Positions 9,332 to 17,505 of a stretch of DNA of 64,000 bases are shown here, piece after piece. A program made the position numbers and the translations under genes. Below the pieces are notes generated by a model. The model had not been told where the DNA came from. It searched no databases and saw only the letters and a list, made by a program, of their open reading frames with translations. Each line of letters opens with the position of its first letter. The first letter of the stretch is position 1. The stretch spans positions 1,426,001 to 1,490,000 of the forward strand of contig NZ_CP020737.1 in the NCBI RefSeq assembly GCF_002097715.1. Reading direction: 5' to 3'. Origin of the DNA: Burkholderia ubonensis subsp. mesacidophila. GTDB lineage: Bacteria; Pseudomonadota; Gammaproteobacteria; Burkholderiales; Burkholderiaceae.

Positions 9332-10474
9332 CTACTTCGAGATGTACCAGAGCGCGTCGGTGCTGACGCGCGCGGGCGTCGCGGCAGGTGACGGCGACGG
9401 CGCCGAAACGGCGGCAGGTGACGGCGCCGTCGCCACAACAGGCATGGCCGCGGGCAGCGACGTCGGCGCGGCCGACGATTTGGTCACGTACCAGAGGGCG
9501 TCGGCCGATGCGTTGCTCCGGGCCGTTTCCGCGGTTCGTTTCGCCGGCGGCGGTGCGCTGGCCGCGGCCGTCGCGGCCGGGCGCTGCGCGGGCGCGCCGG
9601 CCGGCAGCAACGGGCCCGGCGTCCCTCGCTGCGCGCGCGCCTCGTAGGCCCCGAGCTGGAAGATCAGCGCCTGCGCGGGACGCGCGAGCACCGCATACGG
9701 GAACTGCGGCTCCCACGGCACCAGCACGCGTCCGCCCGGCGTGTCGGCAAAGATCGCCGGCACGCGCTTCATGTCGCTGAATTGCACATAGACCTTCGCG
9801 CCGTCGTCGAATACCTGGATCGGCTTCGCCTGATCCGCGCCGGTCACCGTCCAGCCGAAGTTGTACGCGCCGGCGGGGCCGGCGGGTGCCGCGGCGGCCG
9901 GCGCCGCGGCGCGCGGCCGCGTGGCCTGCGGCGCCGAGATGCTCAGGCTCGCGAACGGGTTGTACACCTGCGGCGGTGTATAGGATGGGGGAAGGATAGG
10001 CATGGGAGAGTCCGGCGTATCCGGAATGGTTTGAATCGCATCATAGACCTTGCGGGCGTACGCAAGGCGCTTGTCGGGCGACGCCGAGTTGTACGCGCCG
10101 ATGGCGTTCCAGGTCGGCCCGAGCTGACGGATGTTCTGCGACAGGATCCACGCGCCGACGAACGCGTTGGTGCACGGGTCGAACAGGCTCTGCTGGCTGA
10201 TGCCCTCGCGCGAGAGCGTCGGCAGCCACGAGCTGTTGATCTGCATGAGCCCGATGTCGGTCGTGCCGTTGGTGTTGGTGTTCACGGCATTCGCCTTCAT
10301 GCCGGACTCGACCAGTGCGATGCCGCGCATCAGGCTGACGTTGACATGATGGAAGGCGGCGGCGTCGTCGAGGCAATCGGCGCGGGCAATGCCGTGCATC
10401 ACGAGCGAAATCGCGATGCTCGGTGCAATTTTCAGCGTTGCGCTGCGGATCGATGGGTAAGTCTGACGCGGCAT
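9332..10474 (-). CDS. VirB1-like lytic transglycosylase fused to a VirB9-like domain
   Basis: The 380-residue protein has a signal peptide cut near residue 32, then an SLT/VirB1 domain with catalytic Glu56 in ALVESGM, followed by DIGLMQIN and IGAYNSA. A Pro-rich linker leads to a region at about 203-275 (VFDDGAKVYVQF, RVPAIFAD) that resembles the C-terminal domain of VirB9/TrbG/CagX. A second Pro/Ala-rich tail holds two copies of DALWY-(V/I)-(T/S)-K at 325-332 and 373-380. No other type IV secretion gene is present nearby. The ATG at 10474 fits the signal peptide. The VirB9 resemblance is by eye. Confidence 0.8.
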   Translation of the reverse strand: MPRQTYPSIRSATLKIAPSIAISLVMHGIARADCLDDAAAFHHVNVSLMRGIALVESGMKANAVNTNTNGTTDIGLMQINSSWLPTLSREGISQQSLFDPCTNAFVGAWILSQNIRQLGPTWNAIGAYNSASPDKRLAYARKVYDAIQTIPDTPDSPMPILPPSYTPPQVYNPFASLSISAPQATRPRAAAPAAAAPAGPAGAYNFGWTVTGADQAKPIQVFDDGAKVYVQFSDMKRVPAIFADTPGGRVLVPWEPQFPYAVLARPAQALIFQLGAYEARAQRGTPGPLLPAGAPAQRPAATAAASAPPPAKRTAETARSNASADALWYVTKSSAAPTSLPAAMPVVATAPSPAAVSAPSPSPAATPARVSTDALWYISK

Positions 10475-10651
10475 GGCAGGTTGGGGTGCATTCCGGGCGC
10501 CCGGTGCAAGGAAATCACGCAAACGCGAAGTGTGCCATAGCGTGCATGCAAATGGCTCGCGTCGAACTTTCCTTTGCATTTGCCGGCCTGATTCACGCCT
10601 GCCGTCCCGACCCCGCCATCGGTGCGCGCCGGGCAGTGCTGCACATTTGTA

Positions 10652-10670
10652 TATAATAATAATTCTCATT
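10652..10670 (+). promoter_or_regulatory. Putative Fur box upstream of the FecI-like sigma gene
   Basis: TATAATAATAATTCTCATT is an AT-rich island in GC-rich DNA and resembles the 19-bp Fur consensus GATAATGATAATCATTATC. It lies about 40 bp before the ATG of an iron-type sigma factor, where Fur repression is expected. Confidence 0.65.
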
Positions 10671-10708
10671 TACATATGTGATCGCGCGCCCGCGCCCGGA
10701 ACCCGGCC

Positions 10709-11218
10709 ATGTCCGCTGACAAGCTCCACCTCTATCGCGAAATCGACTCCCTGTACGTCGGCCATCACGCGTGGCTGCGCGGCTGGCTGAGCCGCAAGCT
10801 CGGGTGCGCGCACCGCGCGGCCGATCTCGCGCACGACACGTTCATGCGCCTGCTCGCGCGCGACGAGCCGATCGGCGCCGACGAGCCGCGCGCGTTCCTG
10901 ACGACGGTCGCGCAGCGCGTGCTGTACAACCACTGGCGCCGCGAGCAGCTCGAGCGCGCGTATCTCGACGCGCTCGCGCAGCGTCCCGAAGCGCACGCGC
11001 CATCGCCGGAGGCGCGCGCCGTCGTGCTCGAGACGCTGCTCGAAATCGACCGGCTGCTCGACGGCTTGCCGCTCGCGGCCAAGCGCGCGTTCCTGCTGTC
11101 GCAGCTCGACGGGCTCACGCAGGCCGAGATCGCGGCCGAGCTCGACGTGTCGCTGTCGACGGTCAAGCGCTATCTCGTGAAGGCCGGCGCGCAGTGCTTC
11201 TTCGCGATGGCGGCCTGA
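10709..11218 (+). CDS. ECF RNA polymerase sigma factor, FecI type
   Basis: The 169-residue protein has sigma-70 region 2 (HHAWLRGWLSRKLG, AADLAHDTFMRLL) and region 4 (GLTQAEIAAELDVSLSTVKRYL), with no other domain, as in iron-starvation ECF sigma factors. It should direct transcription of the TonB-dependent receptor gene downstream when the receptor signals through FecR. A Fur-box-like sequence precedes it and the FecR gene starts 3 bases after its stop codon, so the two form an operon. Confidence 0.93.
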   Translation: MSADKLHLYREIDSLYVGHHAWLRGWLSRKLGCAHRAADLAHDTFMRLLARDEPIGADEPRAFLTTVAQRVLYNHWRREQLERAYLDALAQRPEAHAPSPEARAVVLETLLEIDRLLDGLPLAAKRAFLLSQLDGLTQAEIAAELDVSLSTVKRYLVKAGAQCFFAMAA

Positions 11219-11221
11219 CCG

Positions 11222-12217
11222 ATGGCCGCCCCGGGAACGCCGGCGATCGAGCCGCAGGTCGCGCAGCGCGCGGTCGAATGGTGGATCGATCTGCAGGCCG
11301 GCAACACGGACGACGCGTTCGCGGCCGACCTCGCGCGCTGGCGCGCGGCGCACGCGAGCCACGACGCTGCGTGGCGCCACATCGAAGCCGTGCACGGCAG
11401 GCTGAACCGGCTGGCCGCCGGTCTCGACGCGCCGGCCGCGCGCGCGGCGCTGCTGCCGCCGCGTTCGGGCCGCCGCCGCGCGGCCGTCAAGGCGCTCGCG
11501 GTGCTGCTGTTCGCGGGCGGCGCGACATGGATGGCCGATCCGTATCGACACTGGGGGCACTGGGCGCTCCGGCACGCCGACCTGCGCACCGCGGTCGGCG
11601 AACGGCGCACGGTGACGCTGGCCGACCGCACCGTCGTCGTGCTCGATACCGACACCGCGCTCGACGTGCGCTTCGACGCGACCGAGCGGCGGCTGCGCCT
11701 GCTGCGCGGCACGATCATGGTGACGAGCGGTCACGACGATCGCCCGGTCGCGCGGCCGCTCGTCGTCGCGACCGACGACGGCGAACTCCGGCCGCTCGGC
11801 ACGCGCTTCTCGGTGCGACAGCGCGACGGCGCGAGCCGCATCGAGGTGTTCGCCGGCGCGGTGCGCGTGCAGCCGTACGGCGCGTCGGCCGGAGCACGGG
11901 TGATCGCCGCGGGCGAGGGCGCCGACTTCACGCGCGACGCGATCGGCGCGAGCGCGCCGCTCGACGCGCATGCGGCCGCGTGGACCGACGGGATGATCGT
12001 CGCGTCGCACATGCGGCTTGCCGACCTCGTCGCCGAACTCGGCCGCTATCGGCGCGGCAGCCTGCGTTGCGACGCGTCCGTCGCGGACCTGCGGGTGTCC
12101 GGCACGTTTCCTGTGGACGACGCCGATCGCGTGCTCGACACGCTGAAGGCGACGCTGCCGATCGACGTCGCGCATGTAACCCGCTACTGGGTGACGGTCG
12201 TGCGGGCCGGTTCGTGA
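11222..12217 (+). CDS. FecR-type anti-sigma regulator
   Basis: The 331-residue protein has a cytoplasmic N-terminal DUF4880-like segment (VEWWIDLQAGNTDDAFAADL), one transmembrane stretch (VKALAVLLFAGGATWMA, about 90-106), and a periplasmic FecR domain (VGERRTVTLADRTVVVLDTD). It would hold the FecI-like sigma factor and pass on the state of the TonB-dependent receptor. It lies between the sigma factor and receptor genes in the standard fecIR-receptor order. Confidence 0.93.
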   Translation: MAAPGTPAIEPQVAQRAVEWWIDLQAGNTDDAFAADLARWRAAHASHDAAWRHIEAVHGRLNRLAAGLDAPAARAALLPPRSGRRRAAVKALAVLLFAGGATWMADPYRHWGHWALRHADLRTAVGERRTVTLADRTVVVLDTDTALDVRFDATERRLRLLRGTIMVTSGHDDRPVARPLVVATDDGELRPLGTRFSVRQRDGASRIEVFAGAVRVQPYGASAGARVIAAGEGADFTRDAIGASAPLDAHAAAWTDGMIVASHMRLADLVAELGRYRRGSLRCDASVADLRVSGTFPVDDADRVLDTLKATLPIDVAHVTRYWVTVVRAGS

Positions 12218-12331
12218 GCCGCCCCGAAAAAACGCGCTGAAAAAATTTCCGCCGGCCTGAGCTGTTTTCGATGTTCGCGTGACATGGGTGATGAAAGCCG
12301 CACCGACCCATCGCCTATCCACACCTCGATC

Positions 12332-14872
12332 ATGCCTTCCACTCGTCTTGCCCGCCGCCGCAGAGCGGCCGCCATCCGCCCCCAGCCGCAGCGCCCGCGC
12401 GTGGCCGCCATCGTCGCGCCCGCAGCATCTGCCGCGCCGCGCAGTCTCGTTCGCCGGCTGGCCGGCGCCGTGCTGCTGTCGGCGCTGCTGCCGGCGCCCG
12501 CGCTGGCCGACGCCGAGGCCGCGCCCGCGACCGCGCAGGATGCGGCGGCGCGCCGGCCATTCGACGTGCCGTCCGGCCCGCTCGAGGCGGTGCTCAATCG
12601 CTTCGGGCGCGACGCGGGCATCCTGCTCGCGTTTCCCGCGGATCTGACGGCCGGCCTGACGAGCGGCGGCGTGCATGGCCGGTTCGACGTCGAAGGCGCG
12701 CTCGACCGCCTGCTCGCGGGCACCGGGCTCGTCGCGCTGCGCCAGCCGGGCGGCGGCTATACGCTGCAGCGCGCTGGCAAGGCGGCCGCCCAGCCGTCGG
12801 CCGCCGCCGGCGCGGAACTGCCGACGATCGCGGTGCGCAGCAGCGCGATTCGTGCGGAAAGCTACCGTCCACCGCACGAGGCCGGCGTGCTGCGCTCGGA
12901 GATTCCGCTGCTCGACACCGCGCAGGCCGTCGCGATCGTGCCGGCGCAGGTGCTGCGCGACCAGCGTCCGCGCAATCTCGACGATGCGCTCGCCAACGTG
13001 AGCGGGATCACGCAGGGCAACACGCTCGCGGGCACGCAGGACACGATCATGAAGCGCGGCTTCGGCGGCAACCGCGACGGCTCGATCATGCACAACGGGA
13101 TGCCGATCGTGCAGGGGCGCTCGTTCAACCCGGCGGTCGACAGCGTCGAGGTGCTGAAGGGCCCGACGTCGCTGCTGTACGGGCTGATGGATCCGGGCGG
13201 GGTCGTCAACGTCGTTGCCAAGCAGCCGCTGCTCACGCGCTACCACGCGATCTCGGTCGGCGGCGCGACCTACGGTCACGGCAAGAACGGCGGCAACGTG
13301 ACGCTCGATACGACCGGGCCCGTCGGCGACACGCGGCTTGCGTACCGGCTGGTCGTCGACCAGTCGAACCAGCCGTACTGGCGCAACTTTGGCGAAGACC
13401 GGCAGACCTTCGTCGCGCCGTCGCTCGCGTGGTACGGCGGCGATACGCAGGTCGTGCTGTCGTATGAGTACCGCAAGTTCCATACGCCGTTCGATCGCGG
13501 CACCGCGCTCGACCCGCGCACCAACGCGCCGCTCGACATTCCCGCGCGGCGCCGGCTCGACGAGCCGTTCAACGACATGGACGGCGAATCGCATCTCGCG
13601 CAGATCTCGGTCGATCACGAGATCAACGCGGACTGGAAGGCGCACTTCGGCTACAGCTACAACCGCGAAACCTACGACGCGAACCAGATCCGCATCACGG
13701 GCGTGAACCCGGCGACGGGCACGCTGACGCGCAGCAACGACGCGACGCACGGCTCGCTCAGCACCGACAGCTACGGGATCGGCTACGTCAACGGCAAGCT
13801 GACGCTCGCGGGGATGCGGCACGACGTGCAGCTCGGCGTCGACAGCGAATACCGCCGCATTTACCGCAAGGACATGCTGCGGCAGGCCGTAAAGACGCCG
13901 TTCAGCTACCTGAACCCCGTGTACGGCCTGCTGCCGCCGTCGAGCACGGTGTCCGCGAGCGACAGCGACCAGACCGACACGCTGCACGATGCGTCCGTGT
14001 TCTTCCAGGACAGCATCCACGTGACCGACAAGTGGATCGTGTCGGGCGGGATGCGCTTCATCACGTACAACCAGGTCGCGGGCCGCGGCCGGCCGTTCAA
14101 GGCGAACACCGACTTGAGCGGCTCGAAATGGCTGCCGCGCGCGGGCGTCGTCTACAAGTGGAACGACGCGTTCTCGCTGTACGGGAGCTACTCGCAGTCG
14201 CTGAAGCCGTCGTCGTCGATCGCGCCGATGGGGTCCGGCTTCGTGATCGACGGCGCGACGCCGCCGGAGGAGTCGACCGCGTGGGAAGTCGGCGGCAAGC
14301 TCGACCTGGCGGGCGGCCTGACCGGCACGCTCGCGTTCTTCAACATCGACAAGAAGAACGTGCTGGTGTCGCAGTTCAACGACGCGACGAAGCTCACCGA
14401 CTGGCGCACGTCCGGCAAGGCGCGCTCGCGCGGCGTCGAGCTCGACGTGTCGGGCAAGCTCGGCGAACGCTGGAACGTGATCGCGAGCTACGCGTACATC
14501 GACGCGAAGACGATCGAGGATCCGCTCTACGCGGGCAACCGGCTCTGGAACGTCGCGCGCCATACCGCATCGCTCGCGGCCGTGTACGACGTCGGCACGC
14601 TGATGGGCGGCGACGACCTGCGCATCGGCGCCGCCGCGCGCTACGTCGGCGCGCGGCCCGGCGATTCGGCGAACAGCTTCACGCTGCCGTCGTACGTGCT
14701 CGCCGACGCGTTCGCGACGTACGACACGCGCGTCGGCAAGCAGAAGCTGTCGTTCCAGCTCAACGTGAAGAACCTCTTCAATCGCACGTACTATCCGTCG
14801 AGCGCGAACCGCTACTTCGTCGCGATCGGCGACGCGCGGCAGGTGTCGCTGCTGACGACGCTGCAGTTCTGA
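12332..14872 (+). CDS. TonB-dependent siderophore receptor with signalling domain
   Basis: The 846-residue protein begins with a long basic leader and signal peptide ending ALA-DAEAA, then an STN signalling domain (FDVPSGPLEAVLNRFGRDAGILL), marking it as a transducer that contacts FecR. Next comes the plug (VPAQVLRDQRPRNLDDALANV, VEVLKGPTSLLYG, PGGVVNVV) and a 22-strand-type barrel ending in LLTTLQF with terminal Phe. The resemblance is to ferric hydroxamate or pyoverdine receptors (FpvA/FoxA group), but the ligand cannot be fixed. ATG 12332 is preferred to ATG 12284 because the arginine-rich leader starts there; neither has a good ribosome site. Confidence 0.9.
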   Translation: MPSTRLARRRRAAAIRPQPQRPRVAAIVAPAASAAPRSLVRRLAGAVLLSALLPAPALADAEAAPATAQDAAARRPFDVPSGPLEAVLNRFGRDAGILLAFPADLTAGLTSGGVHGRFDVEGALDRLLAGTGLVALRQPGGGYTLQRAGKAAAQPSAAAGAELPTIAVRSSAIRAESYRPPHEAGVLRSEIPLLDTAQAVAIVPAQVLRDQRPRNLDDALANVSGITQGNTLAGTQDTIMKRGFGGNRDGSIMHNGMPIVQGRSFNPAVDSVEVLKGPTSLLYGLMDPGGVVNVVAKQPLLTRYHAISVGGATYGHGKNGGNVTLDTTGPVGDTRLAYRLVVDQSNQPYWRNFGEDRQTFVAPSLAWYGGDTQVVLSYEYRKFHTPFDRGTALDPRTNAPLDIPARRRLDEPFNDMDGESHLAQISVDHEINADWKAHFGYSYNRETYDANQIRITGVNPATGTLTRSNDATHGSLSTDSYGIGYVNGKLTLAGMRHDVQLGVDSEYRRIYRKDMLRQAVKTPFSYLNPVYGLLPPSSTVSASDSDQTDTLHDASVFFQDSIHVTDKWIVSGGMRFITYNQVAGRGRPFKANTDLSGSKWLPRAGVVYKWNDAFSLYGSYSQSLKPSSSIAPMGSGFVIDGATPPEESTAWEVGGKLDLAGGLTGTLAFFNIDKKNVLVSQFNDATKLTDWRTSGKARSRGVELDVSGKLGERWNVIASYAYIDAKTIEDPLYAGNRLWNVARHTASLAAVYDVGTLMGGDDLRIGAAARYVGARPGDSANSFTLPSYVLADAFATYDTRVGKQKLSFQLNVKNLFNRTYYPSSANRYFVAIGDARQVSLLTTLQF

Positions 14873-14953
14873 TTTCGGACCACGCATTACACACTTCACA
14901 CTTGGTGCGCGGTTTGTGATCAGAACTGCGGCGCGCCCCTGGAGAACATCGCA

Positions 14954-15706
14954 ATGAACACGAACCTGAAGAACGGACCGATGCGCGCACGGCGCGGCGC
15001 ACTGCGCGCGATCGCGAGCGGCGCGCTCGCGCTGGGGATGAGCGTCGCGGGGATGATGCCGGCCGCCGCGGCCGACACGCATGCCGCCGTCACGCGCGTT
15101 GCGATGCTCGTGCAGCTCGGCGGGCCGAACCTGAAGGTCGACGAACGCGCCAGCGCGCATCTGGAAACGCGCGGCTACGCGGTGCGTTTCGTCGACCAGG
15201 CCGCGACGCCCGACGCGGCGCGCGACGCCGACCTGGTGATCATCTCGTCGACCGTGTCGTCGAAGCACGTCGCGGCCGGCTGGCGCACGCTCGACAAGCC
15301 GCTCGTGACCTGGGAAAACGACCTGCTCGACGATCTCGCGATGACGGGCAAGCGCCACGACGTCGACTTCGGCGAAACCGGCAAGGAGCGCTACGTGTGG
15401 CTCGTCAACGCGCCGCATCCGATCGCGGCGGGGTTGCCGGCGGGCGCGACCAACGTGTACGGCAAGCAGGCGCCGATGAGCTGGGGCAAGCCGGGGCTCG
15501 GCGCGAGCATCATCGCGACCGTCTACGGGCAGCCGGACAAGGCCGCGATCTTCGCGTACGAGAAGGGCGCGACGATGGACTACGAAGCGCTCGCGCCGGC
15601 GCGGCGCGTGATGTTCTTCCTCGACAACGACACGTTCGTCAACCTGTCGCCGGCCGGGCTCGCGCTGTTCGACGCGGCGGTCGACTGGGCGGCGGGCCGG
15701 CGCTGA
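14954..15706 (+). CDS. Exported ThuA/glutamine-amidotransferase-like protein
   Basis: The 250-residue protein has a long basic signal peptide ending AAAADTHAA. The mature part reads like a flavodoxin/class I amidotransferase-like fold: VAMLVQLGGPN, then ADLVIISSTVSS, then HPIAAGLPAG and RVMFFLDND, similar in order to ThuA-type proteins. No Cys nucleophile appears at the usual place, so enzymatic activity is doubtful. GGAG lies 9 bases before the ATG. It follows the siderophore receptor on the same strand by 81 bp and might be co-regulated with it. Confidence 0.6.
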   Translation: MNTNLKNGPMRARRGALRAIASGALALGMSVAGMMPAAAADTHAAVTRVAMLVQLGGPNLKVDERASAHLETRGYAVRFVDQAATPDAARDADLVIISSTVSSKHVAAGWRTLDKPLVTWENDLLDDLAMTGKRHDVDFGETGKERYVWLVNAPHPIAAGLPAGATNVYGKQAPMSWGKPGLGASIIATVYGQPDKAAIFAYEKGATMDYEALAPARRVMFFLDNDTFVNLSPAGLALFDAAVDWAAGRR

Positions 15707-15887
15707 CGGCGGTGCCGGCGCGTGCGCGGCGCGTGCGCGGCGTGCGTCGGCCGGCCGCCGCGCGAACGGCGGGACTCGATGTGAAAGGTGGCGCGAATAC
15801 ACGCGAAGCCGACAGGTGGATTCGCTCCGTCGCGCGTGTTGGATGCGAGAATGCGGACGTTTTCCGCATCGCTCCGAGAGAGCCTGA

Positions 15888-16478
15888 ATGGACAGTCATA
15901 TTGCTCCGGTGGAGCTCGAGAAAGCCTACCGCCTCCTCAATCACGGTCCGACCGTGCTCGTCTCGGCCCGTCACGACGGCGTGGACAACGTGATGGCCGC
16001 GGCGTGGGCCTGCGCGCTGGACTTCCAGCCGCCGAAACTGACGGTCGTGCTCGACAAGTCCGCGAAGACCCGCGAGCTCGTCGAGCGCAGCGGCCGGTTC
16101 GTGATCCAGGTGCCGACGGCCGCGCAGATGCAGCTCACGCACGCGGTCGGCAGCCACAGTCTCGCCGAGCGGCCCGACAAGCTGCGCGAAGCGGGCGTCA
16201 CGCTGTTCGACGTCGACGGGCACGACCTGCCGTTCGTCGCGGGATGCTCGGGCTGGCTCGCGTGCCGGTTGATTCCCGAGCCGCACAACCAGCAGACCTA
16301 CGACCTGTTCATCGGCGAGGTGGTCGGTGCGTGGTCCGACACGCGCGTGTTCCGCGACGGTCACTGGCATTTCGAATCGGCCGATCCCGCGCTGCGCAGC
16401 CTGCATTACATCGCGGGCGGCAATTTCTATGCGATCGGCGAATCGCTGCACGTCGATCCGGACGCGCAGCAATCATAA
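15888..16478 (+). CDS. Flavin reductase-like domain protein (DIM6/NTAB type)
   Basis: The 196-residue protein matches the FMN-binding split-barrel flavin reductase family: an early conserved TVLVSARHDGVDNVMAAAWA, then PPKLTVVLDKSAKTRELVERSGRFVIQVP, and a C-terminal DLFIGEVVGAW. Members reduce FMN with NAD(P)H or bind flavin as part of two-component monooxygenases. No partner monooxygenase is adjacent, so its role remains open. A hairpin terminator follows. Confidence 0.85.
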   Translation: MDSHIAPVELEKAYRLLNHGPTVLVSARHDGVDNVMAAAWACALDFQPPKLTVVLDKSAKTRELVERSGRFVIQVPTAAQMQLTHAVGSHSLAERPDKLREAGVTLFDVDGHDLPFVAGCSGWLACRLIPEPHNQQTYDLFIGEVVGAWSDTRVFRDGHWHFESADPALRSLHYIAGGNFYAIGESLHVDPDAQQS

Positions 16479-16502
16479 AGCGGGTGTTCTTTCCCGATCC
16501 GG

Positions 16503-16526
16503 GCGCGCGGTTCACGCGCGCTTTTT
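16503..16526 (+). terminator. Rho-independent terminator of the flavin reductase gene
   Basis: GCGCGCG, a five-base loop, CGCGCGC, then TTTTT. The stem is 7 bp of pure GC and the T-run overlaps the 3' end of the convergent LysR gene. Confidence 0.75.
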
Positions 16527-17408
16527 CAATTCCGCCAGCATCGCTTCGGCGAACGCCTGCGCGACACGCGGCAGCGTGCGCCCGCGCTTGCTGACGAGCG
16601 CGATCGGCCGCACGAACGCGGGATCGTCGATCGGCTTCGCGACCAGCTCCGGTTCGGCGCGCACCTCGCGCGCGGTTGCGGGCAGGATCGTCACGCCGAG
16701 GCCGCCGCGCACCATCGCGACGGCCGTCATCATGTAGGTCGGCTCGCACGCGATGTCGGGCGTGCAGCCGGCTGCTTCCAGCGCGGCGTCGACGACGCTG
16801 CGCACGCTCGTGCCCTGCGCGGTGAGCACGAGCGGCACGCGCGCGACGTCGGCGGTGGTCACGCGGCGCTTGCGCGCGAGCGGATGATCGTTCGGGCACA
16901 CGGCGACGAGCCGGTCGGCGCCCGTGTACAGCACCTCCAGCGACGCATCGAACGTGTGGCCGCCCGTCAGTCCGAGATCGGCTTCCTCGTTGCGCACGAG
17001 CGCGGTGACGAGGCTCGCGACGCCGTCGCGGATCTCGAAGCCCGCGCGCGGCACGTCGCGCCGGAACGACTGGATCAGCTCCGGCAGCACGCTGGACGCG
17101 AACGTCGGCAGGCACGCGAGCCGCACCGTGCCGCTCGCGCCTTCGCCGAGCGCGCGCGCATCGCGCAGCACGCGCTCCATGTCGTCGAGCGAGCGCTGCA
17201 GCAGCGGCAGCAGCTCGCGCCCGGTCTGGGTGAGCGCGACGCTGCGGCTGTTGCGGTCGAACAGGCGCGCGCCGACGATTTCCTCGAGCCGGCGGATCTG
17301 CACGGTCAGCGCCGGCTGTGACAAGTGCAGGCGCGCGGCCGCGCGCGTGAAGTTGCCGGCGTGCGCGACGGTGACGAATGCGCGGATGTCGCGAAGATTC
17401 AGATCCAT
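16512..17408 (-). CDS. LysR family transcriptional regulator (CitMHS cluster)
   Basis: The 298-residue regulator has the N-terminal LysR helix-turn-helix (LRDIRAFVTVAHAGNFTRAA, LSQPALTVQIRRLEE) and a substrate-binding domain of the usual length. It is divergent from the CitMHS-type transporter gene with a 97-bp shared promoter region, so it probably controls the transporter and the two AtuA-like genes. The co-inducer would be expected to be the transported carboxylate. Confidence 0.93.
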   Translation of the reverse strand: MDLNLRDIRAFVTVAHAGNFTRAAARLHLSQPALTVQIRRLEEIVGARLFDRNSRSVALTQTGRELLPLLQRSLDDMERVLRDARALGEGASGTVRLACLPTFASSVLPELIQSFRRDVPRAGFEIRDGVASLVTALVRNEEADLGLTGGHTFDASLEVLYTGADRLVAVCPNDHPLARKRRVTTADVARVPLVLTAQGTSVRSVVDAALEAAGCTPDIACEPTYMMTAVAMVRGGLGVTILPATAREVRAEPELVAKPIDDPAFVRPIALVSKRGRTLPRVAQAFAEAMLAELKKRA

Positions 17409-17505
17409 AACGGTTCGTGATTGCTGCGATCAAATCATTTCAATTGTGCTATCGCTGCGCCGACCTTACGCTCGTCTCCAGCAAAAGACAAGGTAGGAGA
17501 CACGG

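Noticed and set aside
10670..15802. A 1710-codon open frame antisense to the FecI-FecR-receptor genes
   Set aside because: It is a by-product of GC-rich codon bias; it is Arg/Ala/Asp-rich without any domain, and the sense strand has four well-recognised genes.
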